Source of the DNA: Candidatus Hydrogenedentota bacterium
GTDB lineage: Bacteria > Hydrogenedentota > Hydrogenedentia > Hydrogenedentales > SLHB01
Direction: 5' to 3'
Length of the DNA: 52,284 nucleotides
NCBI GenBank assembly: GCA_013359265.1
Contig: JABWCD010000034.1
Span: forward strand, 1-52,284
The notes under the pieces are model-generated. The model was not told where the DNA came from. It did no database searches and worked only from the letters and a program-made list of their open reading frames with translations. This document shows, in pieces, positions 32,791 through 41,751 of this stretch. Both the position numbers and the translations under genes were made by a program. The first letter of the stretch is position 1; each line of letters opens with the position of its first letter.

Positions 32791-34080
32791 ATGGCGGACG
32801 CAAAGGACAAACTGGCTTCTCTGCTCTCGACGCCGGGCCTCATGAAAGGCGCGGACTGGCAGCAGAAGCTCGAGACCTTGCGGCAAGAACGCGAGTCCGG
32901 CGAATACGAAATTGATCGCGTGGTGCGCGGCGACGTCGTTGGCGATGTCGAGCGAGGGTTCTTCCTGGCGCACGAAACTTTTCCGCTCGATACGCCGCAA
33001 GGCGCCATCGACCTAGGCGCGGTATTGCAGGCCAGCGGAGATCACATCGCGCTTTCCGGGTCGGACGACACCCTCAAGGAATTCGATCCGCGCAAGGCCC
33101 TCTTTATCGATACGGAGACGAGCGGGCTCGCGGGGGGCGCGGGGACGGTCGCGTTCCTGATCGGCATCGCCTACTTCACCGAAGAGGGCATCCGGCTCGA
33201 TCAATGTTTCATGCGCGACTTCGACGACGAGGAGCCGATGCTCGAGTATCTCGCGGAGGTATTCCGTGGGAAAGAAGCGGTCGTCAGCTACAACGGCAAG
33301 AGTTTTGACCTGCCACTGCTGCGCACGCGGTTCATTCAGAACCGCATCCCCTTCCGGTTGGACGCGTCGTTGCACTTCGATCTGCTCCACGCCGCGCGCC
33401 GCTTCTGGAAGCGCCGGCTCGGCGCATGCAACCTGACGAACGTCGAGCGCGAAGTGCTCGGCCTGGAACGGCACGGCGACGTACCGAGTTATCTCATCCC
33501 CCAGATGTGGTTCGACTACCTGCGCACGCGCGACGCGCGCCCGCTCGAGGGCGTGTTTTACCACCACAAGATGGACATCCTCTCTCTCGTCGCGCTGACG
33601 GGCTGGCTCTCGCGTTGCCTCGCGGCGCCCAACGGCGAGGGCTTCACGCACACGGAAGACCGCCTGTCGCTCGTGCGCGTGTACTTCAATCAAAAGCGCT
33701 ATCAGGACGTCATCGTGTTTGGAGACAAACTGATTGCGGACGAGCGCGACGCGGGAATGCGCAAGGAATGTTTGGAGATGGTTGCCGTTGCGTGCAAACG
33801 CGTCCAGGATTTCGAGCGCATGCAGGAGACGCTGCGCCTTCTGCTGGACGAAAACCCCAGTGATGTGCAGGCCCGCTGGGAACTCGCAAAGCACTACGAA
33901 CACCGCGCGCGCGATCTCGCCGAAGCGGAGCGCCTGTGTGCGGAGGCCGTGAGCCAGCTCGAAACGCGCGTGGCGCTGGGCCGTGGATTGGACGTTGCCG
34001 CCTCGATGCTTGCCAGCTTCGAGCACCGCCTCGCGCGAATCCGAGCAAAACTCGCCCGCGCGACGCCGCAAGCGGAATAG
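32791..34080 (+). CDS. mrfB: MrfB-type (YprB) RNase H-like exonuclease with TPR-like C-terminus
   Basis: The product has 429 residues. The DnaQ/RNase H-like exonuclease core runs from about residue 95 to 270: FIDTETSGLAGGAGTVAFLI (DxE motif), VVSYNGKSFDLPLLRTRF and FYHHKMDILSLVALT (final acidic residue). Residues about 295-420 are helical with TPR character (QARWELAKHYEHRARDLAEA). B. subtilis MrfB is a metal-dependent exonuclease working with MrfA. The 3-nt spacing behind mrfA and identical strand strongly support the pair. Confidence 0.87.
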   Translation: MADAKDKLASLLSTPGLMKGADWQQKLETLRQERESGEYEIDRVVRGDVVGDVERGFFLAHETFPLDTPQGAIDLGAVLQASGDHIALSGSDDTLKEFDPRKALFIDTETSGLAGGAGTVAFLIGIAYFTEEGIRLDQCFMRDFDDEEPMLEYLAEVFRGKEAVVSYNGKSFDLPLLRTRFIQNRIPFRLDASLHFDLLHAARRFWKRRLGACNLTNVEREVLGLERHGDVPSYLIPQMWFDYLRTRDARPLEGVFYHHKMDILSLVALTGWLSRCLAAPNGEGFTHTEDRLSLVRVYFNQKRYQDVIVFGDKLIADERDAGMRKECLEMVAVACKRVQDFERMQETLRLLLDENPSDVQARWELAKHYEHRARDLAEAERLCAEAVSQLETRVALGRGLDVAASMLASFEHRLARIRAKLARATPQAE

Positions 34081-34237
34081 TCCGGATATCTTATACGCCC
34101 GCACTGTTCGTTTGAGTAGATTCATGATGAAACGAATCGGGGGATTCGATTGGCCGCGACCCGGACACTATACTATCCGCATGTGCGCCAGTTCGGCGCC
34201 GCTTCGAACCATACACTCGGGAAAGTTGTAGCGATCT

Positions 34238-34627
34238 ATGCGAAACGGTTGGCTTTCTGCCGCGGGGACCCTCGGCGCCTTGGGCGTGATTCTCGGCGCA
34301 TTCGGCGCACACGGCCTCAAGTCCCGTCTGCCCGAAGACCTCCTCGTCACTTTTGAAATTGGCGTGCGGTATCACATGTATCATGCGATTGCCCTGCTCG
34401 CCGTCGCGCTGCTTGCGCCGGCGCACACGAACAACCGCTGGCTCGGGCGCGCGTGCTGGGCATGGCTGACCGGCATCATCATTTTTTCCGGAAGTCTCTA
34501 CGCACTCGCATTGACGAACACACGCTGGCTCGGCGCCATCACGCCGATCGGCGGTGTCGCGTTCATAATCGGATGGGCATTTCTCGTCGCGGGCGGCCTA
34601 AACGCGAACCGAAATCGCAACTCGTAA
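34238..34627 (+). CDS. DUF423 membrane protein (YgdD-like)
   Basis: The product has 129 residues with four predicted membrane helices. GALGVILGAFGAHGLKSRL, then ALLAVALLAP and GSLYALALTNTRWLG and TPIGGVAFIIGWAFL reproduce the DUF423 family pattern. The family is widespread in bacterial inner membranes and its function is unknown. It stands alone: 157 nt from mrfB and convergent with the gene at 34641, with 13 nt between stops. Confidence 0.85.
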   Translation: MRNGWLSAAGTLGALGVILGAFGAHGLKSRLPEDLLVTFEIGVRYHMYHAIALLAVALLAPAHTNNRWLGRACWAWLTGIIIFSGSLYALALTNTRWLGAITPIGGVAFIIGWAFLVAGGLNANRNRNS

Positions 34628-34640
34628 TCCGCGCTACGGC

Positions 34641-35105
34641 TCAATGTGAGTCCAATAGGTCGAACACTCGCTCCAACGCGGCACGCGTAGCAGCGTGCGC
34701 GCCCGGATGTTTACTTTCGCGCGGGCCCGCCACATTCAACGTTCGGATGTCATTCTGCCGCAACCACGCCGCCACGCGGTCGGCGCCGCAATCCGCGTCC
34801 ATGTCCCACACGAAGTGCGGCTTACGCTGCTGCACGGCACAATCCACCGTGAACGCGGTCCCCTCCGTAGGCTCTCCCCACGTGATGATCAACGTTCCGT
34901 CCGAGTCGCGGACATTCCATGCCGTGCGTTCCACGTAGTCCGAAGATGGCGTCTCGCAAACCGGATATAACGGTGGAATGCGTCCGTCCTCGGCAATACG
35001 GCCGTTGGGACACCAGCCCCCACATGGCAGACCGTGCGCAAGCGCGAAATCGAGCGCGCCCCGGTCGACCCCGGACTGCCCCCCGGAGACGATTCGTTCG
35101 ACCAT
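34641..35105 (-). CDS. Molybdenum-carrier-like SLOG protein (PF12694)
   Basis: The product has 154 residues. IVSGGQSGVDRGALDFALAH is the nucleotide-binding SLOG/Rossmann start. LPCGGWCPNGRIAEDGRIPP and DGTLIITWGEPTEGTAF are characteristic of the putative molybdenum cofactor carrier family, related to MCP and YpsA. The biochemical role here is unproven. It begins 2 nt after the gspD stop, so it is transcribed as the last gene of the T2SS operon, although nothing in the family predicts a secretion role. Confidence 0.8.
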   Translation of the reverse strand: MVERIVSGGQSGVDRGALDFALAHGLPCGGWCPNGRIAEDGRIPPLYPVCETPSSDYVERTAWNVRDSDGTLIITWGEPTEGTAFTVDCAVQQRKPHFVWDMDADCGADRVAAWLRQNDIRTLNVAGPRESKHPGAHAATRAALERVFDLLDSH

Positions 35106-35107
35106 GG

Positions 35108-37615
35108 CTACGGCTTTTCGGGAGTGTCCGAGTGATCCGGCGCAGGCACTGGCGCTTGATCGCGCGGTGCGGGGACAAATGGAATGCGCTCGGTTTCCGT
35201 CGTCATCTTGAGGCCCGCCGTCATGGCCAGTTCGCGGATGTTGCCTTCTATCGCCGGCGGCGCGTCAGGATGGACCCGCACTATTACGACCGGCTTCACC
35301 TTCGCATCGCGATACGTGTTGAACTTGTCGCCCAATTCAGCTTCGGTCAGGATTTTGCCCTCAGATTGGATTGTACCGGTGTGCCCGACGGCGACGCTCA
35401 GTTCGTTCTTCCCCTGGGTGATCCGGTCCTGCGCGCGCCCGAATATACTCTTTTGCGAGTGCCGGATCGTATCCGTCGCCTGTTCCTCGAGCGCGGCTGC
35501 GCGCTCGGCCTCGGGTTGCGTGAATTCGTCGACAATCGTCGGCGTGATGAACACGGCGAGCTCGCGGTCGATGTGGTCTTTGTTCGTCGTTTTGAAAAGC
35601 CTGCCAATAAACGGCAAGTCGCCCAGCAGCGGCACGCGCTCGACGTCGTCCTTCACGCTCACCGCGCGCAGGCCGCCAATCACAATCGTCTGTCCGTCAT
35701 TCACGAGGACCTGCGTTTCCGCCTTGTTCTGCGTCTTTTGTGGCACCGTGCTCGCCAATCCACCGGCGATGATCGTCTTGTCCTCCGCCGTGCTCTCTTC
35801 GGTCTCGATATCCATGAGGATATTGCTCTCGTCGTTCACGCGTGGTTTGACCTTCAGAATTGTTCCCACCTTGATGAACTGTACCTGTCCCGGGATAACG
35901 CGGCTCGACACGTCGTTCACGGGGTCTCCCGTTCCGTTGTCAATCACCGTGCCGCCATAGCCCGTAAACCCGACGCTCTGAAACGGCTGGTCCGTTGTGT
36001 TCTCGAACGTCGCCTCTTCCCCGTCCTGCACCGTCACGCGCGGGCGCGCCAGAATCGTAAGTTCGCCGGTGCTGTCGAGATAGTCGAGCACGACGGCGAC
36101 GCGGTTACCCTTGAAATCGGGATCGAGGATGAGGTTTCCGGTCGGCTGTCCCGCTTCGCCTCCATTCGGATTGCTGAGTTCCTGAAAGAACGATCCGGTG
36201 ACGGGGTCTTGCAAAAATGCACGATAGGGATACCTGCCCACGCTCGCGCGCTGTCCCGCTTCCGGGGCCGTAGTGTAATCGGGTCTCGAGCCGCCGCTCT
36301 GGATCGCAAACGGGACCCCGCTGATCTCGTCGAAATAGGCCCAGTCGATCGACAAATCGCGAATGATATTGCTGCTGGCCGAGACCATAAACGTTTCGAT
36401 CTGGACCTGCAGTCCCTTGATGTCCCACTCCTTGATCATCGCATCCACTTCTTCGATTCGGCTGATGATCGCGGTCAAACTGATTTGGTGCGTGTCTTCG
36501 TCATACGTGATGACGCCGGCCTCTTCCGGCACGATGTTCTCAAGCCGCTCGGACACGTCTTTCGGCTCGATGTAGCGCAACGTCCACGTCTTCGTGATTA
36601 GCGGCTGGTCGAGCGCCTCGAGCATCTCGCCGATCTGGTCCTGCCGCGCCGGCAGGTCCGTCACGACAATGCTGTTCGCGCGCGGATCGGCCTGGGCGAG
36701 CCCACGCTCCGACAAAAGGCTCTGGATCGTCTCCAACAAATCGTCGGCCTGAAGATGCTTGAGCATGAACACGCGCGGTTCAAGCGGCACGTCAAGCTGC
36801 TTCACCGTGTCGCGCATCGCGTCGAGGTTCGCCTGTGTGTCCCAGACAATAATGTTGCCCGTGCGCGGATCGCTGATGAGCCGGCCCGTCGCCGACATAA
36901 GCCCATTCAACACCTGCTCGATGTCCATCACGTCGGCATGCGTAACCTTGAATTCGGCCTTCTTTAACTCGCCGTACTTGCGTTCGAGAAATTCGCCATC
37001 GAGCATGACGTACAGGAATCTCGTCTCGGGATTGAAATCGTAATGAATATGGTTGAACTTGAGTATCTCCATCACTTGGCGCGGCTTCACATCCTGCACC
37101 CAGAAACGGATGGTCTCCTTCTCGACGCCTTGCGAAGCGACGATGTTCCAGCCGGTGGCCTTCGCCACCAGATCGAGCACTTCGATCACGGACACCGCGG
37201 CATCCGAAGCGTCCATGCTGACGAGTTCGCCATCGTCGGGCAGCGTAACCTCGGGGATCGATTCGTTCAGAATTGGCTCGAACGCGCCCTGGCCCCCAAT
37301 GGTCACCGAGCGGCGTTCGCTCTGGATCGCCGTGACTCCCGTTGCGGACTTTCCCGGCTCCTGGGATCGCCGGCTACCGCGCTGCGCCTCGCCCGGCGCA
37401 CCCATACCGCCGGACTCGGCCTGCGGCTCGGTCGACTGCATCAGGATTCGATTTACGGAGGCCTCAACCGTAGGTGACGGCGCCGGCTGTGCCGGACTTT
37501 GCTGGGCAAGAGTTGGAACGGCGCACAGCAGCCCGGCCACGGCAATCCGCACGCCCGATTGGATTAGCGTTCGCGCCATCATTCGCATGCCGCGGGCAAC
37601 ACACACCACGCCCAC
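35108..37615 (-). CDS. gspD: Type II secretion secretin GspD with C-terminal ExbD/TolR-like domain
   Basis: About 835 residues. A signal peptide (IAVAGLLCAVPTLAQQ) is followed by N0-N1-N2 type modules (FWVQDVKPRQVMEILKFNHI, FMLKHLQADDLLETIQSLLS, DQPLITKTWTLRYIEPKDV). The secretin C-domain ends VPLLGDLPFIGRLFKTTN and LAVFITPTIV, the canonical signature. It forms the outer-membrane pore. After an Ala/Glu-rich helix, the last about 110 residues (ELSVAVGHTGTIQSEGK, VVIVRVHPDAP, LAMTAGLKMTTETER) match the periplasmic domain of ExbD/TolR instead of the usual S-domain. GTG 37615 is chosen because GGGAAGGGG lies 5 nt upstream; ATG 37588 or 37579 has no ribosome site. Confidence 0.88.
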   Translation of the reverse strand: MGVVCVARGMRMMARTLIQSGVRIAVAGLLCAVPTLAQQSPAQPAPSPTVEASVNRILMQSTEPQAESGGMGAPGEAQRGSRRSQEPGKSATGVTAIQSERRSVTIGGQGAFEPILNESIPEVTLPDDGELVSMDASDAAVSVIEVLDLVAKATGWNIVASQGVEKETIRFWVQDVKPRQVMEILKFNHIHYDFNPETRFLYVMLDGEFLERKYGELKKAEFKVTHADVMDIEQVLNGLMSATGRLISDPRTGNIIVWDTQANLDAMRDTVKQLDVPLEPRVFMLKHLQADDLLETIQSLLSERGLAQADPRANSIVVTDLPARQDQIGEMLEALDQPLITKTWTLRYIEPKDVSERLENIVPEEAGVITYDEDTHQISLTAIISRIEEVDAMIKEWDIKGLQVQIETFMVSASSNIIRDLSIDWAYFDEISGVPFAIQSGGSRPDYTTAPEAGQRASVGRYPYRAFLQDPVTGSFFQELSNPNGGEAGQPTGNLILDPDFKGNRVAVVLDYLDSTGELTILARPRVTVQDGEEATFENTTDQPFQSVGFTGYGGTVIDNGTGDPVNDVSSRVIPGQVQFIKVGTILKVKPRVNDESNILMDIETEESTAEDKTIIAGGLASTVPQKTQNKAETQVLVNDGQTIVIGGLRAVSVKDDVERVPLLGDLPFIGRLFKTTNKDHIDRELAVFITPTIVDEFTQPEAERAAALEEQATDTIRHSQKSIFGRAQDRITQGKNELSVAVGHTGTIQSEGKILTEAELGDKFNTYRDAKVKPVVIVRVHPDAPPAIEGNIRELAMTAGLKMTTETERIPFVPAPRDQAPVPAPDHSDTPEKP

Positions 37616-37713
37616 ACAGTCCCCTTCCCTCGGTAATCCGCTGCCGCCCTTCAGTTTCGGCGGCGTGGCCGCAAGTATAACGAATCGAATACGCCGTTGG
37701 TAGACAACTGGCC

Positions 37714-38196
37714 TCACCGGCGTTGCAGGCGAATGCCGTGCGTCTTGCCGTCCTTTACCAGCGTGAACACTACGTCGGCGTCGGTTATCTCGTTGATGGT
37801 ACAACCCTTGATTTGGTCGCCCTTGCCATAGAAGTCCTTCTTTCCGTCAACGCGAATCTGGACCTTCATGCTGTCGCCCGTCCCAATCTTGTTTCGCGTC
37901 GGTTCGACACCGGCCAGGATTTCGGCAAGCATCGGGGCCGGCGCCTCGACTTTTTGGGGTGGCACCAGTGGTCCCCAGAGGTTAGCGCGGCTCGAAACGA
38001 CGCGCTGCCAGTTCTCGAAATCCGGATCGCGCTCGAGGCTTATATCTATCTCCGTTGGTGCGTTTTCCGCCAGTTCCCGCTCGAACCGCTGCCGTTCCGC
38101 CAACACCGGGTTCCGGACAAACCCCGCCACGAACAAAACGAGGCACAGGGCGATGGCTATCCAAGCGGCCACATACGCGTACGAGACGTACTTCAT
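37714..38196 (-). CDS. gspC: GspC-like inner-membrane clamp protein of the T2SS
   Basis: The product has 160 residues: a short cytoplasmic start, one membrane helix (YVAAWIAIALCLVLFVAGFV) and a periplasmic region. The end (KKDFYGKGDQIKGCTINEI, ADVVFTLVKDGKTHGIRL) has the HR-domain pattern of GspC/PilP proteins, which contact the secretin N0 domain. There is no PDZ domain. Its 5' end overlaps gspM by 4 bp and it stands just before gspD, where gspC function is expected. Identity as GspC rather than PilP is by position. Confidence 0.7.
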   Translation of the reverse strand: MKYVSYAYVAAWIAIALCLVLFVAGFVRNPVLAERQRFERELAENAPTEIDISLERDPDFENWQRVVSSRANLWGPLVPPQKVEAPAPMLAEILAGVEPTRNKIGTGDSMKVQIRVDGKKDFYGKGDQIKGCTINEITDADVVFTLVKDGKTHGIRLQRR

Positions 38197-39281
38197 GCGC
38201 CCGCCTCCCGGAGCGATATGTTGTCAACCACAAGCACCGCGCCGCTCTCAAGCAACACAAACGACGGCACGCGCATCAGGACGTCGCCACCGCCGCTGCC
38301 CGGCGCCGTGAATCGATAGCTGTACTGATAACCGACCGCGTCCGCGACCAAGGGCGCGTTGCCTTGCAGCGGCCGCCCGGTCGATTCATCCACGATGCGC
38401 AATTGCGCCGCTCCGGTCGTCCGCGCGACGAAACCAATCTCGTACACCGTTCCCGCGCGCAGCTTCTGCACCTGGTACAACTCCGCATTCGCACTCTGCG
38501 CGTGTACCGAAAGCGCGGTGTCCCCACCGTCCACCACGTCCTTGTCCGTCGTCAGCGACGCATTCGCCACGCTCCACCCCGGCGCAGTCGATTCTTCCGG
38601 GTTCCACTGTGCGAAGTCCGCGTTGATGGCGAGGTTCGTTGCCTCCGCCGGCGGCCCGGCCGCGGCAACCTTCGGTTGCGGAGCGCCGGGTTCGCCGATG
38701 ACCGTGCGTGTCACGCGAAACGCCGCGGTCACCTCGGTCGACAGCGGTTGACGCGTCAGTTCGAGTCCGTCTACACGTAGCGCCTGCGGGCTTTGCTGCA
38801 ACCGCTCGAGGAACATCGCGACGTTTTGTATCGACGTAGGCTCGGTGCGAAAGTTGATCTGATACGTGCGGTACCCTTCCCCGCTGTCGTCCAACGCGCC
38901 GGCGGGCCATGAACGAATATCGACCAGCAGGGCGCCCGGTTGGTTTGCCGCGGGAATCGCCGCCCCGTCCGCCGGGATTTCGCGCAACGACAGCCGGGCA
39001 ATCTCCACACGCAGCCGATCGTGAATCTGCTCTTGCGTCCACTCGCTCGAATGCTGCTCCGCCATCGCGGCGTATGCCTTCTCCACCGGCTCGGCCAGCG
39101 CTGCGTAACGCATCGCGTCCGTAAGCAGCAACTGCTGGCTGGCAATCGTCTCGTCAAGCTGTTCGAGCGCGTCCAGACAACGCAGCACCACAAGCATCAC
39201 CGCCGACACGGCGAGAAGCGCGATCACAACGATTGACAACCGCTTCTCCGAGGCGGACATCCGTGCAAATCGCGCTAGCAT
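38193..39281 (-). CDS. gspM: GspM/PilO-like T2SS protein with C-terminal carbohydrate-binding-like jelly roll
   Basis: The product has 362 residues. A membrane helix (LSIVVIALLAVSAVMLVVL) and a periplasmic coiled coil plus ferredoxin-like part (to about residue 200; TYQINFRTEPTSIQNVAMFL and LQQSPQALRVDGLELTRQ) fit GspM/PilO. Residues about 218-362 are a separate beta-sandwich: INADFAQWNPEESTAPGWSV, GGDTALSVHA, RAGTVYEIGFVAR and VLVVDNISLRE. This is the layout of CBM4/9-like or discoidin-like modules (N-x-D-F start, D-N-I-x-L end). Normal GspM is about 160-200 residues, so the extra domain is an addition. It lies between gspL and gspC. Confidence 0.7.
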   Translation of the reverse strand: MLARFARMSASEKRLSIVVIALLAVSAVMLVVLRCLDALEQLDETIASQQLLLTDAMRYAALAEPVEKAYAAMAEQHSSEWTQEQIHDRLRVEIARLSLREIPADGAAIPAANQPGALLVDIRSWPAGALDDSGEGYRTYQINFRTEPTSIQNVAMFLERLQQSPQALRVDGLELTRQPLSTEVTAAFRVTRTVIGEPGAPQPKVAAAGPPAEATNLAINADFAQWNPEESTAPGWSVANASLTTDKDVVDGGDTALSVHAQSANAELYQVQKLRAGTVYEIGFVARTTGAAQLRIVDESTGRPLQGNAPLVADAVGYQYSYRFTAPGSGGGDVLMRVPSFVLLESGAVLVVDNISLREAGA

Positions 39282-39293
39282 GACAGTGCCCGC

Positions 39294-40775
39294 TTATTCA
39301 TCCGCCGCCCCGGTTTCCTGCGCCGGCTCTTCGGCCGCCAGCGGCACGATAATCTCAAATTGGTACACTTGCCGGTTCTGTTCCGACTCTTGTTTGGCCG
39401 CGCCGCCGCGCGCCCGCGCAAACTGCGGCACAACCTTCGATCCGTTGTTGCGCATTTCCTCCGCCAGTTGGGAGGCAAGCCCCTGCGATTCGGCGCGGCC
39501 CTGTATCGCGAGCGTATCGTTGTGCGAGAAAACGAACCTCGTAATCGTCATGCCTCCGCGCGGAATGAGATCGGTCAACGCCGCCAGCAGTTCGAGCGCG
39601 CTGCCTTGCCGATCGAGATTCTGTTGAAGGCGCAACACCTGCCCGTATTTGCTGCGCACCTGGTCGGCCACGGGCTGCACTTCGTCAATTCGCCGCTGCA
39701 ATTCGCGCGAATACGACGCGCGCTGATAGTAGGCTTGGCCATACACCGCGAACGCGCACAACGCAACCGCCGTCGCCATCCCCCCGCCCGCAATTAGCGA
39801 ACGGCGTATTTCGCTGCTTTGCCGCGCCTTCACCAGCGACGCGGGCACCAGACTGATCGCAAGCGCCGCGCGATCCTGCGCCGCCAACGCAGCCCCGGCC
39901 GACACAAGCGGCAATCCGTGCGATGGCATCGAGCCGTGCTCGAATAGGGATGCAGCAAACGTGGCCGGCGCGCATTCGAGCCCGGTTGCGTCCGCAAGCG
40001 CCTTCGCCGCCGCCGCACAATCCGCGCAGTCCGAACACACGTAAACGCGCTCGACACCCTCGCCGTCTTCGCTCTCGCGGCGGTACGCGGACAACGACGC
40101 GCGGACTTCCATCGCGAGGTCCTCGACTTCCGAAGAAACCGACCGGGCCAAGTCGCTCCAGTCATGCTGTGTCGCCACGCCACGGCCGTACGCCAGCCGG
40201 CCGTTCTGAATGACCAACACCTCCAAACCGCCGCCGGCCAGATTGACCAGCGCATACCGCGATTCCTCGACGCGCGCCTGATGCACCGCCGATGCAAGGC
40301 ATGCGGTGCTCACATAAATATGCTCCGGCTCGATCGCGCACGCGCGCAACACCTCCACGTGCGACTCGACCACGTCGCGGTGCGCAAACACGGCCAACAC
40401 CCTGGCGGCGCCGTCGGTCGATTTCTGGAGGACGGATTGGTCGATTACCAACTCGTGCGCGGGATACGGCACGTATTCCTCCGCGCCGAGTTGCACCATA
40501 CTCTCGATTTCCACCGCGCTGTGCGTCGGAAGCGACAGAATGCGCGCCGTCATGTCGTGACGTGGCAACACCGTGCAGACAGAATCGTCGGCAAGTCGAT
40601 ACTGTTTCGTGAACGCGCGGACCGCCTCCGCCAGCGAACCGTCCGCCAGCGACCACGTGCCTGACTGCGTGTCGTACGAAACGACATCTACGCCCTTCGG
40701 CGAACGCTTTACGCGCAGCCGCGCGATAAGCCGCTCGTCGAATTGCAGGATGCTAATGTGCGTTTTACGGGCCAA
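39294..40775 (-). CDS. gspL: GspL-like cytoplasmic-membrane platform protein (PilM-PilN-type fusion)
   Basis: The product has 493 residues. The N-terminal 310 residues form an actin-like ATPase-fold domain (VCTVLPRHDMTARILSLPT, LVNLAGGGLEVLVIQNGR) as in GspL-cyto and PilM. A membrane helix (GGGMATAVALCAFAVYGQAY) and a PilN-type periplasmic part (LTDLIPRGGMTITRF, IQGRAESQGLASQLAEEM) follow. It recruits GspE and pairs with GspM. The start region overlaps the gspK 3' end by 11 bp. The gap to gspM is 12 nt. Confidence 0.85.
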   Translation of the reverse strand: MARKTHISILQFDERLIARLRVKRSPKGVDVVSYDTQSGTWSLADGSLAEAVRAFTKQYRLADDSVCTVLPRHDMTARILSLPTHSAVEIESMVQLGAEEYVPYPAHELVIDQSVLQKSTDGAARVLAVFAHRDVVESHVEVLRACAIEPEHIYVSTACLASAVHQARVEESRYALVNLAGGGLEVLVIQNGRLAYGRGVATQHDWSDLARSVSSEVEDLAMEVRASLSAYRRESEDGEGVERVYVCSDCADCAAAAKALADATGLECAPATFAASLFEHGSMPSHGLPLVSAGAALAAQDRAALAISLVPASLVKARQSSEIRRSLIAGGGMATAVALCAFAVYGQAYYQRASYSRELQRRIDEVQPVADQVRSKYGQVLRLQQNLDRQGSALELLAALTDLIPRGGMTITRFVFSHNDTLAIQGRAESQGLASQLAEEMRNNGSKVVPQFARARGGAAKQESEQNRQVYQFEIIVPLAAEEPAQETGAADE

Positions 40776-41751
40776 ATTCGCCCTCCGACCACGACAGCAC
40801 CACCGCGCTGCCGGGCTGAATGTTCACCACCGCCTGCGCCGCCGCGCGCACCTTGCCTTGGCGCTGCGTCGCAAAGCCGGTGATTGTAAAAAAGTGCGAT
40901 TCAAACGTGCAATAGCGCGCCAGCGGCGCAAGATCCGTCGGGTTGATCTCGAGATCCGACGACATTGTATCGAGCGACCGAAACTGCCGGTCGTCTCCCG
41001 TGCCAAGCTTGCCGTCGTCGCCTTGCCGGTATCCGATGATGCGATCGACCGTGCTCTCGTCCAAATCCGGAATCGCCGCAAGCACCTCCCGCGACGCCGT
41101 GTTGACATTGATTCGGCCGTCGCCGTGTATCGTGAACAAGTCGCGCAAGCCGGGCGAATCATCATCGCCTTCCCACGCGTCCTCGTCGATATCCTCGAGT
41201 TGCCGCAATTCTTCAATGGCAAGAAACGGCGCGCGCTCCTCCGGCGACAATTCGCTGCCGCGCCGGCGCATGATCGCGAACACGGTCCGCATACCCAAAC
41301 CTTCGATGTTGTCGAGCACTTCTTCCGGCGCCGTGTTGACCGAAATGCGGCCCTCTGCATCGACCACGGAGTATGACGCCGTATTGCCTTCGCCACCGCT
41401 ATCCGCGGAGTACATCCCGCCCGTTTCTATCAGGTTCGGCGCCTTGTCCGTCAATCGCACGTTTGCCGCCGGCGGCGCCACGCTGCGCGCGCGAAATCCG
41501 CCCCTGGTGCCGTGCAACTGCGCGCGCGCCTGCGCCAACAACCCTTCCATAAAGGCCTTGTTTCGCATGTCCGCAACGGCGTAGTTTACCGAACCGCGGG
41601 CGAGATACTGCGCCTTGCTGTGATCGAGCGCGAGCGCCGCCGCCCGCTGATCGAGCAGCGACCGGTGCGCAAACCCGAGCGTCACCACCGCGAGTATCGC
41701 AATAATCCAGATCATGGCGACGAGGACGAATCCCTCCTCACGGCGCGTCAT
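40765..41751 (-). CDS. gspK: GspK minor pseudopilin
   Basis: The product has 328 residues. After the basic leader MTRREEG comes the hydrophobic helix FVLVAMIWIIAILAVVTLG. Position +5 of the mature protein is not Glu, as is usual for GspK, which caps the pseudopilus tip. Two helix-hairpin-like segments with INVNTASREVLAAIPDLDE and ISVNTAPEEVLDNIEGLG are the GspK SAM-like domain. It overlaps gspJ by 4 bp. Confidence 0.88.
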   Translation of the reverse strand: MTRREEGFVLVAMIWIIAILAVVTLGFAHRSLLDQRAAALALDHSKAQYLARGSVNYAVADMRNKAFMEGLLAQARAQLHGTRGGFRARSVAPPAANVRLTDKAPNLIETGGMYSADSGGEGNTASYSVVDAEGRISVNTAPEEVLDNIEGLGMRTVFAIMRRRGSELSPEERAPFLAIEELRQLEDIDEDAWEGDDDSPGLRDLFTIHGDGRINVNTASREVLAAIPDLDESTVDRIIGYRQGDDGKLGTGDDRQFRSLDTMSSDLEINPTDLAPLARYCTFESHFFTITGFATQRQGKVRAAAQAVVNIQPGSAVVLSWSEGEFGP

